From Sinorhizobium medicae (GTDB taxonomy: Bacteria > Pseudomonadota > Alphaproteobacteria > Rhizobiales > Rhizobiaceae), in contig NZ_VITA01000020.1 of assembly GCF_007827695.1 (NCBI RefSeq), positions 31,497 to 95,496 of the forward strand: DNA of 64,000 nucleotides. Reading direction: 5' to 3'. The notes under the pieces are model-generated. The model did no database searches and was not told the DNA's origin. It saw only the letters and a list, made by a program, of their open reading frames with translations. This document shows positions 16,733 through 24,451 of this stretch, piece after piece. The position numbers were made by a program, and so were the translations under genes. Every line of letters begins with the position of its first letter. Positions within the stretch are counted from its first letter, which is position 1.

Positions 16733-18031
16733 ATGCCTGTAACCAGAGTATCCGAGAAGCTTTCGGTCTCGTCCCAGCCAAGCGCCGAAGACATCCGCTC
16801 GCTGCACGAAAACGGGTTCGCAACGCTTATCAACAACCGGCCGGATGGCGAAGAGTCCGGACAGCCGGGAACAGAGGCCGAAGCTCAGGAAGCAAAGCAC
16901 TGCAACCTGTCCTATGCCTTCATTCCGGTAACCGGAGCCACCATCACCGAGGCGGACGTGCGCGCATTCCAGCGCGCGGTGGATGAATCTGAAGGCCCCG
17001 TCTTCGCCCACTGCAAGACCGGCACCCGGTCGCTGATCCTCTACCTCATCGGAGAAGTCCTTGACGGTCGCATGTCTGCCGACGAGGTGGTCGAGTTCGG
17101 AGGCAGCCGCGGCTTCGACACCGGCGCCGCCGACGCATGGCTTCAGAAGCACGCCGAACGCAGGCCGCAGGTGAAGGGCTTCTTCGACAAGCGCACCTGG
17201 AGCGTCCAGTACGTGGTCTCGGATCCGGATACGGGGAAGTGCGCCATCATCGATCCTGTGCTCGATTTCGACGAGAAGGCCGGCGCGACGGCAACTATCA
17301 ACGCCGACGCCATCCTCGACTACGTCCGCAAGGAGGGGCTCACCGTCGAGTGGATTCTCGACACCCATCCCCATGCCGACCACTTCTCCGCCGCTCACTA
17401 TCTGAAGGAGAAGACTGGCGCGCAGACGGCGATCGGCGAGCGCGTCGTGGATGTCCAGAAGCTGTGGAAGGGCATCTACAACTGGCCTGAGCTTGCCACC
17501 GACGGCTCGCAGTGGGACCGGCTGTTCGCCCACGGCGAGACCTTCAAGGTCGGATCGATCGATGCGAAGGTGATGTTCTCGCCTGGACATACGCTCGCTT
17601 CCATCACCTATGTGATCGGCGACGCCGCCTTCGTCCACGACACGCTCTTCATGCCGGACAGCGGCACGGCACGCGCCGACTTTCCGGGCGGCGACGCCCG
17701 CATCCTTTGGAAGTCAATCCAGGACATCCTCGCGCTACCGGACGAAACGCGGATCTTCACGGGCCACGATTATCAGCCGGACGGCCGGGCACCGCGTTGG
17801 GAAAGCACGGTGGCCCAACAGAAGAATTCCAACCCGCATCTGGCCGACGTGACGGAAGAAGAGTTCGTGGCGCTGAGGACGAAGCGCGACAAGACGCTGC
17901 CGATGCCGAAGCTCATCCTCCATGCCCTGCAGGTGAATATCCGCGGCGGCCGCCTGCCGGAGCCGGAAGCGAACGGCAAGCGCTACCTCAAGTTTCCGCT
18001 CGATGCCCTGCAGGGAGCAGCATGGGAATGA
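16733..18031 (+). CDS. blh: Bifunctional sulfur transferase / persulfide dioxygenase Blh
   Basis: This 432-residue fusion has an N-terminal DUF442 phosphatase-like/sulfur transferase domain with Cys94 in HCKTGTRS and a C-terminal metallo-beta-lactamase domain of the ETHE1 persulfide dioxygenase type with THPHADH (His212, His214, Asp216, His217). It oxidises glutathione persulfide to sulfite during sulfide detoxification. It is the first gene after the BigR operator and overlaps bigR by four bases. The arrangement matches the bigR operons of Agrobacterium and Xylella. Confidence 0.93.
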   Translation: MPVTRVSEKLSVSSQPSAEDIRSLHENGFATLINNRPDGEESGQPGTEAEAQEAKHCNLSYAFIPVTGATITEADVRAFQRAVDESEGPVFAHCKTGTRSLILYLIGEVLDGRMSADEVVEFGGSRGFDTGAADAWLQKHAERRPQVKGFFDKRTWSVQYVVSDPDTGKCAIIDPVLDFDEKAGATATINADAILDYVRKEGLTVEWILDTHPHADHFSAAHYLKEKTGAQTAIGERVVDVQKLWKGIYNWPELATDGSQWDRLFAHGETFKVGSIDAKVMFSPGHTLASITYVIGDAAFVHDTLFMPDSGTARADFPGGDARILWKSIQDILALPDETRIFTGHDYQPDGRAPRWESTVAQQKNSNPHLADVTEEEFVALRTKRDKTLPMPKLILHALQVNIRGGRLPEPEANGKRYLKFPLDALQGAAWE

Positions 18032-18369
18032 GTGCCGACCTGAAAGCTATGTTGAAGGCGGGACTTTCGACAGCCGAGATGGCGAGCCGGGCGGGGGAGG
18101 TGGCAAACCTCCTGAAGACGCTGTCCCATCCGGCGCGCCTGATGATCGTCTGCACGCTCGTTGAGGGCAGCTACTCGGTGGGCGAGCTTGAAGAGAAGCT
18201 CGACCTCCACCAGCCTCATCTGTCGCAGCACCTGACGGTTTTGCGCGGCTCCGGCATTGTCGAGACCCGGCGGGACGGCAAGCAGATCTTCTATTCCCTG
18301 ACGGAGGAGAAGGCCGCGCAACTGGTTGCCGCCCTCTATGACATCTTTTGCGTGAAGGAAGGCAAATGA
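18028..18369 (+). CDS. bigR: Sulfide-sensing ArsR-family repressor BigR
   Basis: This is a 113-residue winged-helix repressor. With the ATG at 18028 the two cysteines fall at positions 42 and 108, the numbers known for the redox switch of Xylella BigR, and the start overlaps the blh stop. An ATG six bases earlier is possible. The recognition helix is HQPHLSQHLTVLR. It should repress its own operon through the AT-rich palindrome at 16685-16704 until persulfide forms a disulfide between the two cysteines. Confidence 0.93.
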   Translation: MSADLKAMLKAGLSTAEMASRAGEVANLLKTLSHPARLMIVCTLVEGSYSVGELEEKLDLHQPHLSQHLTVLRGSGIVETRRDGKQIFYSLTEEKAAQLVAALYDIFCVKEGK

Positions 18370-18776
18370 ACACCTATCTCCCATCATTGGCCGGCGGCAT
18401 GCTGATCGGCGCATCTGCCGTCATGCTACTGCTCCTCACTGGGCGAATCGCTGGCATCAGCGGGATCGTCGGCCGTCTCGCCCAGGGCTTCGGCCTGACC
18501 ACCAACCTCGCCTTCGTGGTTGGCCTGCTGCTCGGACCGCTCGCCTACCTGTCAATCTTCGACGGCTGGCCGACAGTGGAGATCACGGTAGGGTGGCCGC
18601 TGATCGTTATCGCCGGTCTGCTCGTCGGCTTCGGCTCGCGCATGGGATCCGGCTGCACCAGCGGCCACGGCGTCCTCGGCCTGGCGCGCCTGTCTCCGCG
18701 ATCCATGGCTGCGGTCGCGACATTCCTCACTTCCGGCGCAGTGGCCGTCACAGTTCTGAGGAGTTTCGGACTATGA
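18366..18776 (+). CDS. YeeE/YedE-family membrane protein (first half)
   Basis: This 136-residue membrane protein has about four helices and the family motif GFGSRMGSGCTSGHGVLGL. Proteins of this family take up thiosulfate or sulfur species. It is one of two consecutive half-size genes that together correspond to a full YeeE transporter, with overlapping stop and start codons on both sides. Its position after bigR marks it as part of the sulfide response. Confidence 0.9.
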   Translation: MNTYLPSLAGGMLIGASAVMLLLLTGRIAGISGIVGRLAQGFGLTTNLAFVVGLLLGPLAYLSIFDGWPTVEITVGWPLIVIAGLLVGFGSRMGSGCTSGHGVLGLARLSPRSMAAVATFLTSGAVAVTVLRSFGL

Positions 18777-19204
18777 ACAGGAACATCTACCAGTTCGGAG
18801 CCGCTCTCGCCTCCGGCATCGTCTTCGGCTTCGGCCTGTCCCTCTCCGGAATGCTGAACCCGGCCCGCGTCCAGGGCTTCCTCGACGTCTTCGGCGCCTG
18901 GGATCCGAGCCTTGCCTTCGTCCTCGGCGGCGCCGTCGTCGTCGCGTTCATCGGCGTGCAGGTGATGAAGCGGATGCGCCATCCCGCCTTCGACGACAGC
19001 TTCCATGTCCCCACGAGCCGCAGGATCGACGCACCGCTGATAATAGGGTCGGCCCTCTTCGGCCTCGGCTGGGGGATCGGCGGCTTCTGCCCCGGCCCGG
19101 CGGTCGCTTCCTTGTCGATCGGCATCCCACAGACGGCCCTGTTCGTTGTCGCCATGCTGGTCGGAATGACCTTGCATGACAGGGTGTGGAGCAGACGGAC
19201 ATGA
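18773..19204 (+). CDS. YeeE/YedE-family membrane protein (second half)
   Basis: This 143-residue protein has the second-half YeeE motifs: an N-terminal GIVFGFGLSLSGMLNPARV region and GWGIGGFCPGPAVAS, each with small-residue-rich helices and one conserved cysteine. It follows the other half by a four-base overlap and probably forms one transporter with it, moving thiosulfate or polysulfide-type sulfur. Confidence 0.9.
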   Translation: MNRNIYQFGAALASGIVFGFGLSLSGMLNPARVQGFLDVFGAWDPSLAFVLGGAVVVAFIGVQVMKRMRHPAFDDSFHVPTSRRIDAPLIIGSALFGLGWGIGGFCPGPAVASLSIGIPQTALFVVAMLVGMTLHDRVWSRRT

Positions 19205-19983
19205 GCGCCTCTATCCTTACGGCGGTCGGCTCCGGCGGGATCGTCGGCTTCATGCTCGGCCTGCTTGGTGGCGGTGGGTCGATCCTGGCGACGCCGCTGC
19301 TCCTCTACGTCGTCGGCGTCACGCAGCCGCACATTGCCATTGGAACAGGGGCGCTTGCGGTTTCGGTCAACGCCTTCGCGAACTTTACTAGCCACGCGAT
19401 AAAGGGTCACGTCTGGTGGCGCTGCGCGGCGGTCTTTTCGGCGCTCGGCGTCGTCGGCGCACTTGCAGGCTCGAGCCTCGGCAAGGCCATGGATGGCGAT
19501 CGGCTGATCTTCCTGTTCGGCATCCTCATGGTCGTCGTCGGCGTCCTGATGTTGAAGTCCAGGAAACCGGCATCGGCCGAATGCCGCCCGGTGGACCTCA
19601 GGATGTGCCTCGTCACAGCGGCCGTCGCGCTCGCCGCCGGTGCCGCTTCCGGCTTCTTCGGCATCGGCGGGGGCTTCCTGATCGTTCCAGGCCTGATGCT
19701 GGCGACGGGCATGCCGATGATCAACGCGATCGGCACCTCGCTCCTCTCCGTCGGCGTGTTCGGCCTCGCCACCGCCCTGAACTATGCCGCCTCCGGCTTG
19801 GTGGACTGGTTGCTTGCCGTTGAGTTCATTGGCGGCGGCATAGTCGGCGGCGTACTTGGCATGCTGCTCGCTACACGCCTGAGCGCCTACAAGAACATCC
19901 TCAACCGCCTGTTCGCGGCCCTCGTACTCGTGGTGGCGGCCTACATCCTCTATCGGAACTGGGGGACCTTCTGGACCGGCTGA
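19201..19983 (+). CDS. TauE/SafE-family sulfite/sulfur exporter
   Basis: This 260-residue membrane protein has two homologous halves, each with a Gly-rich motif (LGLLGGGGSILATPLL and SGFFGIGGGFLIVPGL). This is the TauE/SafE signature. It would export sulfite made by Blh. Starting at 19201 it overlaps the previous gene by four bases and closes the five-gene operon blh-bigR-yeeE-yeeE-tauE. Confidence 0.93.
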   Translation: MSASILTAVGSGGIVGFMLGLLGGGGSILATPLLLYVVGVTQPHIAIGTGALAVSVNAFANFTSHAIKGHVWWRCAAVFSALGVVGALAGSSLGKAMDGDRLIFLFGILMVVVGVLMLKSRKPASAECRPVDLRMCLVTAAVALAAGAASGFFGIGGGFLIVPGLMLATGMPMINAIGTSLLSVGVFGLATALNYAASGLVDWLLAVEFIGGGIVGGVLGMLLATRLSAYKNILNRLFAALVLVVAAYILYRNWGTFWTG

Positions 19984-20036
19984 GGCAGCAGCGCATCCCA
20001 TAGCTGCAACTCCTGTCCTATTCACAATGGCCGCTG

Positions 20037-20055
20037 CCTTCAGCCTGCCTTAAGG
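20037..20055. promoter_or_regulatory. Direct repeat CCTTCAGC-CTG-CCTTAAGG before dsbG
   Basis: This is the third copy of the 8-3-8 repeat, with one perfect and one degenerate unit. It ends 36 bases before the dsbG start. It suggests that dsbG belongs to the same regulon as dsbD although the sulfide operon lies between them. Confidence 0.55.
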
Positions 20056-20091
20056 TGAGCAGGTCAAGCGAGGGCTTTTGAAGGAACCAAA

Positions 20092-20895
20092 ATGCGCCTC
20101 ATCGTTCTCACCTACCTCAGACCTGCCCTGATGCTGTTCGCAGCGCTGCTGTTTGGTTTCGCGCCACAGATCGCCGCAGCCGAGGATAGTCCCCAGCCCA
20201 AAGAGTATCCCCGGATCCTGAAGGCGATCGAGCAACAGGGACTGACAATCCTCGGAGAGATGAAGGTACCAGGCGGTTTGAGAGCATTCGCCGCAAAAGC
20301 TGGCGCGCAACCTCTGACAATCTACCTCACCCCGGATGGCGAACATGTTGTCGTCGGCACACTTGTCGACGAGGCAGGACAGGACATGGCGGAAGCCCAG
20401 CTCAAGGAAATGGTGGAGGCGCCGATCCCGGAAGAGGGATGGGAAAAGCTGGAGGGGTCGACGTGGGTCCAAGATGGAAGGCCAGACGCGCCGAGGACCG
20501 TTTACGTGTTTACGGATCCCAACTGCCCCTATTGCCACCAGTTCTGGACGGCTGCCAGGCCCTGGGTCGAGTCGGGCAAGGTACAACTCCGACATGTCAT
20601 GGTCGGCGTGATCAGACAGGATTCCCCAGCCAAGGCGGCTGCTATTCTTGAGGCCAAGTCTCCTGAGGAGGCGCTGGCTGAAAACGAACATAAGTACGGG
20701 GACGGCGGCATAGTCCCTTTGGAAACGATCAGCCCGGCAGTGGCAGAAAAGCTCGAGCACAATGCCACTCTGATGACCGAGCTTGGCTTCTCTGGGACCC
20801 CTGCGATTGTCTTCAGGAAAGCGGATGGTAGCATCGGGCAGATGGGTGGTCTGCCCCAGGATGCCGCACTCGAGATGATTCTTGGTCCGAAATAG
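20092..20895 (+). CDS. dsbG: Thiol:disulfide isomerase DsbG
   Basis: This 267-residue exported protein has a signal peptide (cut near IAAAED), an N-terminal dimerisation part of the DsbC/DsbG type, and a thioredoxin domain with CPYC at 145-148 and a cis-Pro loop GFSGTPAIV. It would repair oxidised or wrongly paired cysteines in the periplasm and be kept reduced by DsbD. It is monocistronic, with a hairpin about 125 bases after the stop. Confidence 0.92.
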   Translation: MRLIVLTYLRPALMLFAALLFGFAPQIAAAEDSPQPKEYPRILKAIEQQGLTILGEMKVPGGLRAFAAKAGAQPLTIYLTPDGEHVVVGTLVDEAGQDMAEAQLKEMVEAPIPEEGWEKLEGSTWVQDGRPDAPRTVYVFTDPNCPYCHQFWTAARPWVESGKVQLRHVMVGVIRQDSPAKAAAILEAKSPEEALAENEHKYGDGGIVPLETISPAVAEKLEHNATLMTELGFSGTPAIVFRKADGSIGQMGGLPQDAALEMILGPK

Positions 20896-21020
20896 CTCAG
20901 AATGCGATAGGCTCTTCTATGTCTGCAAAGGTGCGAGAGGCGTCTTCCGCTTCGCGCCAATAGCGGCCATCAAAGCTGAGAAACACGGGGTGCCGCTTGA
21001 CTGAATGCAGTGCGAATGGC

Positions 21021-21041
21021 GGGCCCGCCCTACGCGGGCCC
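21021..21041. terminator. Hairpin between dsbG and hsp20
   Basis: GGGCCCGC and GCGGGCCC form a perfect 8-bp stem with a five-base loop. It lies between convergent genes and may end both transcripts. The T-tract is weak (CTCTATT). Confidence 0.5.
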
Positions 21042-21082
21042 TCTATTCGTGATCGTGCCTGATTGTGGGAAGTTCAGCGAGT

Positions 21083-21550
21083 TCAGGCGACCTGCTTGTC
21101 AGACTCAATCTGGAGCGGCCGGGCCGCCGTCCCATTGCCTATCTCGATTCGCCGGGGCTTCATCGCCTCCGGCACTTCCTGCTTTAGGACAATTCGCAGG
21201 AGACCGTCGGAGAGCGACGCCGTCTCGACGTGAACATGGTCAGCCAGTTCGAAGCGACGCTCGAACGACTGTCCGCCAATGCCCCGATGTAGGTACTCCC
21301 CTTCCTTCTTCTCTGCTTTCGACCCTTTGATGATCAGGACGTTGCGCTCCTGGGTCACGTCGAGATCGCTCTGGCTGAAGCCTGCGACTGCCATGGTGAT
21401 CGCATACTCGTCATCGCCAAGCTTGACGATGTCGTAGGGTGGCCAGAGGTCAACCGCCTGCAGGCGCTGCGCGTTATTGAGAAGGTTGAACACACGGTCG
21501 AAGCCAATGCTGGACCGGTAGAGGGGTGCGAAATCAAGTTCCGTTCTCAT
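21083..21550 (-). CDS. Small heat-shock protein (Hsp20/IbpA type)
   Basis: This 155-residue protein contains an alpha-crystallin domain (about 38-130) with the family end motif LLRIVLKQEVPEA, and a short IEIG C-terminal anchor. It binds unfolding proteins during heat stress. The ATG at 21550 is chosen because GGAGG lies 8 bases upstream; an in-frame ATG at 21556 would be too close. The leader has the conserved end of a ROSE thermometer, so translation should be temperature controlled. Confidence 0.93.
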   Translation of the reverse strand: MRTELDFAPLYRSSIGFDRVFNLLNNAQRLQAVDLWPPYDIVKLGDDEYAITMAVAGFSQSDLDVTQERNVLIIKGSKAEKKEGEYLHRGIGGQSFERRFELADHVHVETASLSDGLLRIVLKQEVPEAMKPRRIEIGNGTAARPLQIESDKQVA

Positions 21551-21640
21551 TACCATATCCTCCGTAAAGCAACATGGATTGGAGACGCCACCGAAAACCT
21601 GCGTCTCCGGCCTATCGGCCCCTACTAAGGCTGCCGATGC
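21551..21640 (-). ncRNA. ROSE-type RNA thermometer
   Basis: Read on the minus strand, the leader ends in TTGCTTTACGGAGGATATG. The TTGCT facing GGAGG across a short gap is the conserved 3' core of ROSE elements, where UUGCU pairs with the Shine-Dalgarno. Just upstream is a GGAGACGC...GCGTCTCC hairpin, as in known ROSE leaders. Heat would open the ribosome site. A tentative CTTGAA -35 element of an RpoH promoter lies at 21669-21674. Confidence 0.75.
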
Positions 21641-21924
21641 AATGAATCTGGTTGGCGAAAAATGCCTGTTCAAGAACCTGGGAGGAAATTTTTCGCCGCC
21701 GCGTAATCCCGCTCTGGTATGGGGCAATCAGCTACCCGCCAACCTGGCTTGCTGTGCAGTAAGCGCCTGCGTTCGCTCCCGTCGACATATACGGTTTCCC
21801 TATCAGATTTAGTGACCTGAGTGGTGTTCCGACTTGAACGGAAGGACGCGGCAAACCACATCGATAATCGGCGTTGGCCACAGCGCCTTCCTTGTTGATC
21901 ACAAACAGAATCAGTGAGGTGGAA

Positions 21925-22227
21925 ATGATCTCGAAGCTCTTTGATCGTCCGGTGTATCTGAAGGAACAAAAGAACCTCGTCCGCGAGATTACGGCCGTGG
22001 AGGAGGCGATTGATTATCTGGAGGATTGGCCAGAACGGGAACGGGACCTGATCCATGAGGCGGCCTTGAGGACCTGCTACATGGCACATGACGGTTTGAA
22101 ACCTCTTCGGGCAGCACGCGATGCGATACGCTCTTTTGCTAAGAAGAAGGGCATCCTTGCCAAGGAACCTGCTGTGAAGCCTTGGATGATCAGGCCTGTT
22201 GGCGGTAGCGGCAGGGCATCGCTCTAA
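21925..22227 (+). CDS. DUF982 family protein
   Basis: This 100-residue cytoplasmic protein shows the DUF982 pattern common in rhizobial replicons: an N-terminal F-x-x-PVYL, then REITAVEEAIDYLEDWP, then a helix with the C-A spacing CYMAHDGL, and a basic C-terminal tail. Its function is unknown. The ATG at 21925 has GAGGTGG before it. The frame extends upstream to 21874, but without a good ribosome site. A hairpin terminator follows. Confidence 0.75.
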   Translation: MISKLFDRPVYLKEQKNLVREITAVEEAIDYLEDWPERERDLIHEAALRTCYMAHDGLKPLRAARDAIRSFAKKKGILAKEPAVKPWMIRPVGGSGRASL

Positions 22228-22235
22228 CCCGTTGA

Positions 22236-22265
22236 GGCGAGAGGTTGGAGATGCTGCCTCTCGCC
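22236..22265. terminator. Terminator hairpin after DUF982 gene
   Basis: GGCGAGAGG and CCTCTCGCC form a perfect 9-bp stem ten bases after the stop codon. There is no real T-tract after it. Confidence 0.5.
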
Positions 22266-22479
22266 TTCATCAAGGCCACATGGGCGCAGAGTCGGCTTCG
22301 CTTCTTCCCGCCGCCGCTCTGCAACGGGCGCGGACCTCCGACCACACATCGATAAGGTAACGTGGCAGGTACACACATTCATCTGAGTGACGGCCTTGAC
22401 CTTCCCACGTTGGAAGCACCAGCATCGGCAGCCTGGCAATCGATGCCAAGCGACCACCGACCATAATGGCACCCCAACA

Positions 22480-22493
22480 TTGATAAAGATCAA
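22480..22493. promoter_or_regulatory. FNR/FixK-type box before the copper operon
   Basis: TTGATAAAGATCAA is a perfect match to the FNR/FixK consensus TTGAT-N4-ATCAA. It ends 47 bases before the first gene of the copper operon, a distance that suits activation from about -41.5. It links the operon to low oxygen. Confidence 0.8.
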
Positions 22494-22540
22494 GGTGCAC
22501 AATGGGAGGCGTGGCATGGTGAGATGACGGAGGATCGACG

Positions 22541-22885
22541 ATGCGCACGTTAGCACAGAGAGCGTTGGTATGGAGGCTGCTCGCGGCACTCCTTGCTGTT
22601 GCTCTCGTGTTCAGTGCGCCGGTTGCGCATGCCGCTCCCCAGACCTGCCTGGACGGACACCACCAGATGGTGGACGGTGATCCAGGCGACGCGACTTCCA
22701 AGCTTCACCACTCACCCGAGCAGAACTGCTGCAGCGTCATCTGCGTCTTCTGCCTCGCGGTTGCTGCGCAGCCCGCAGGATCGGTTCAGTCGGTCCTCCT
22801 TCTGGCCAGGGTCCTGGATATCGCTGACGATGTCGCTGGTCACGACCCGTCTCCCGGCCTTGAGCCTCCTCGATCTTTCGGTTGA
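22541..22885 (+). CDS. Exported His/Cys-containing protein of the copper operon
   Basis: This 114-residue protein has a clear signal peptide (residues 1-31, ending AHA-AP). The mature part has HHQM, HHSPEQ and two cysteine pairs in NCCSVICVFC, resembling the DUF2946 group found with copper genes. It may bind metal in the periplasm, but the function is not known. GGAGGATCG precedes the start. It is the first gene after the FNR box and overlaps the leader of the multicopper oxidase gene. Confidence 0.65.
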   Translation: MRTLAQRALVWRLLAALLAVALVFSAPVAHAAPQTCLDGHHQMVDGDPGDATSKLHHSPEQNCCSVICVFCLAVAAQPAGSVQSVLLLARVLDIADDVAGHDPSPGLEPPRSFG

Positions 22886-22956
22886 TGAACTGCTCGCCGC
22901 TGGCGGGCCATTCCCACCATTGGGCCGATTACGGCCAAGAAGATCGAGAGAACGTC

Positions 22957-24438
22957 ATGTTTCGTCGTCAATTTCTGAAGACGCTCGCCGTCAGTGCGGC
23001 AGCTATTTCACCCCTTGCGCAAAAGTCCTGGGCTCTTACCAACTCTGGACAGTCTTTACCCATCGAACTCGCAGTCACCAAGCGCTCCATTGAAGTGAAT
23101 GGCCGATCCGCCAGCGTCTTCGGCCTTGTTCAAGGCAATGGACGGAGCGGCCTTGTCCTGGATGCAGAAGATGGCTTCAATGTCATGCTGGCCAACACTA
23201 CAAATGAAGCCACGCTTATTCACTGGCATGGGCTTACCCCTCCATGGGAGATGGACGGTGTCCCGGACAATCCCGCAGCGCCCCTCGCTGCAGGAGAGAA
23301 GCGTCACTACCAGTTCGACCTCGCAGGCGGCGGCACCCACTGGATGCACGCCCACACCTTGCAGGAACAAAGCCTTCTGGCAGCCCCTCTGATCGTGCGG
23401 ACGGCGGAGGACCGCGCTCGTGACGAGCAGGACGTCGTGATCCTTCTCCACGACTTCTCGTTCAGGTCACCCGAGGAATTGCTGGCGGAACTGCAGCAAG
23501 GTTCCGCAATGGGCGGCGGTCATGGGGGCCAGATGCCGATGGATCACGGTAGCATGATGTCCAACATGGCGAAAATGCACGGCGGCGGGATGCCCATGGG
23601 TGGCATGGCGATGGGCGGCATGGGCATGGGCATGGGCATGATGGACCTGAACGACATCGAGTATGATGCATACCTCGCCAACGACCGCACGCTGGACGAT
23701 CCGGAGATCGTACAGGTCGAGAAGGGTGGCCGCGTTCGGCTACGCATCGTCAATGGTGCAACGGCGACCGCCTTCACCATTGACACGGGAAGCGTCGTGG
23801 GAAGCCTGGCCGCCGTCGATGGCATGGCCATCGAGCCCGTCACCGGCACCCGCTTCCCGATCAGCATGGGCCAGCGGTTGGATATCGTACTGCAACTCCC
23901 GCTGGGCACCGCGTCACTTCCGATCCTTGCCTTACGCGAAGGCTCCGAGGAGCAGACAGGCGTCATCCTCGCAACGGCGGACGCGACCATTTCGAAGGTT
24001 GCCACAAAAGCTTCTTCCGCCGGACCGGTCCTCGACCTTTCACTGGAGGCGATCCTCAAAGCGACGTCACCTCTGGACGAACGGCCCGCAACGAAGACCT
24101 ATCCTCTGATCCTCTCCGGCAGCATGACCGGCTACTCATGGGGGATCAGCGGCGATGCGATGGCCGTCAATCCTGATGACAGGGTCCGCCTCGTGATGCG
24201 CAACATGTCGATGATGACACACCCGATGCACCTTCACGGACACCATTTCCAGGTGGTCGGCATCAACGGACAAGGCATGCGGGGAGCCGTGAGGGATACG
24301 GTTCATGTTCCTCCCATGGCAGAGGTTGCTATCGAGTTCGATGCGAGCAACCCGGGCCGCTGGCCGTTCCACTGCCACCAGCTCTACCACATGGCGGCAG
24401 GGATGATGTCCTTCGTGTCCTATAATCGCGCGATCTGA
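22957..24438 (+). CDS. Multicopper oxidase (CopA/CueO-like)
   Basis: This 493-residue protein starts with a Tat signal (RRQFLK). It has all four copper-binding motifs of multicopper oxidases: HWHG, HTHTL-type (HWMHAH), [10 protein letters not shown] and [12 protein letters not shown] near the C-terminus. Between domains 1 and 2 is a Met/His-rich insert (about residues 190-230, rich in MGGMGM), typical of copper-tolerance oxidases, which bind extra Cu(I). It probably oxidises Cu(I) in the periplasm. The CopA ATPase follows 13 bases later. Confidence 0.92.
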   Translation: MFRRQFLKTLAVSAAAISPLAQKSWALTNSGQSLPIELAVTKRSIEVNGRSASVFGLVQGNGRSGLVLDAEDGFNVMLANTTNEATLIHWHGLTPPWEMDGVPDNPAAPLAAGEKRHYQFDLAGGGTHWMHAHTLQEQSLLAAPLIVRTAEDRARDEQDVVILLHDFSFRSPEELLAELQQGSAMGGGHGGQMPMDHGSMMSNMAKMHGGGMPMGGMAMGGMGMGMGMMDLNDIEYDAYLANDRTLDDPEIVQVEKGGRVRLRIVNGATATAFTIDTGSVVGSLAAVDGMAIEPVTGTRFPISMGQRLDIVLQLPLGTASLPILALREGSEEQTGVILATADATISKVATKASSAGPVLDLSLEAILKATSPLDERPATKTYPLILSGSMTGYSWGISGDAMAVNPDDRVRLVMRNMSMMTHPMHLHGHHFQVVGINGQGMRGAVRDTVHVPPMAEVAIEFDASNPGRWPFHCHQLYHMAAGMMSFVSYNRAI

Positions 24439-24451
24439 TCGGAGAGCGGAG

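Noticed and set aside
16361..17638. 425-residue minus-strand frame
   Set aside because: It is antisense to blh and has no motif; the plus-strand Blh protein is complete and typical.
18787..20025. 412-residue minus-strand frame rich in Asp, Glu and Gln
   Set aside because: Antisense to the yeeE and tauE genes; composition is the mirror of GC-rich membrane-protein codons.
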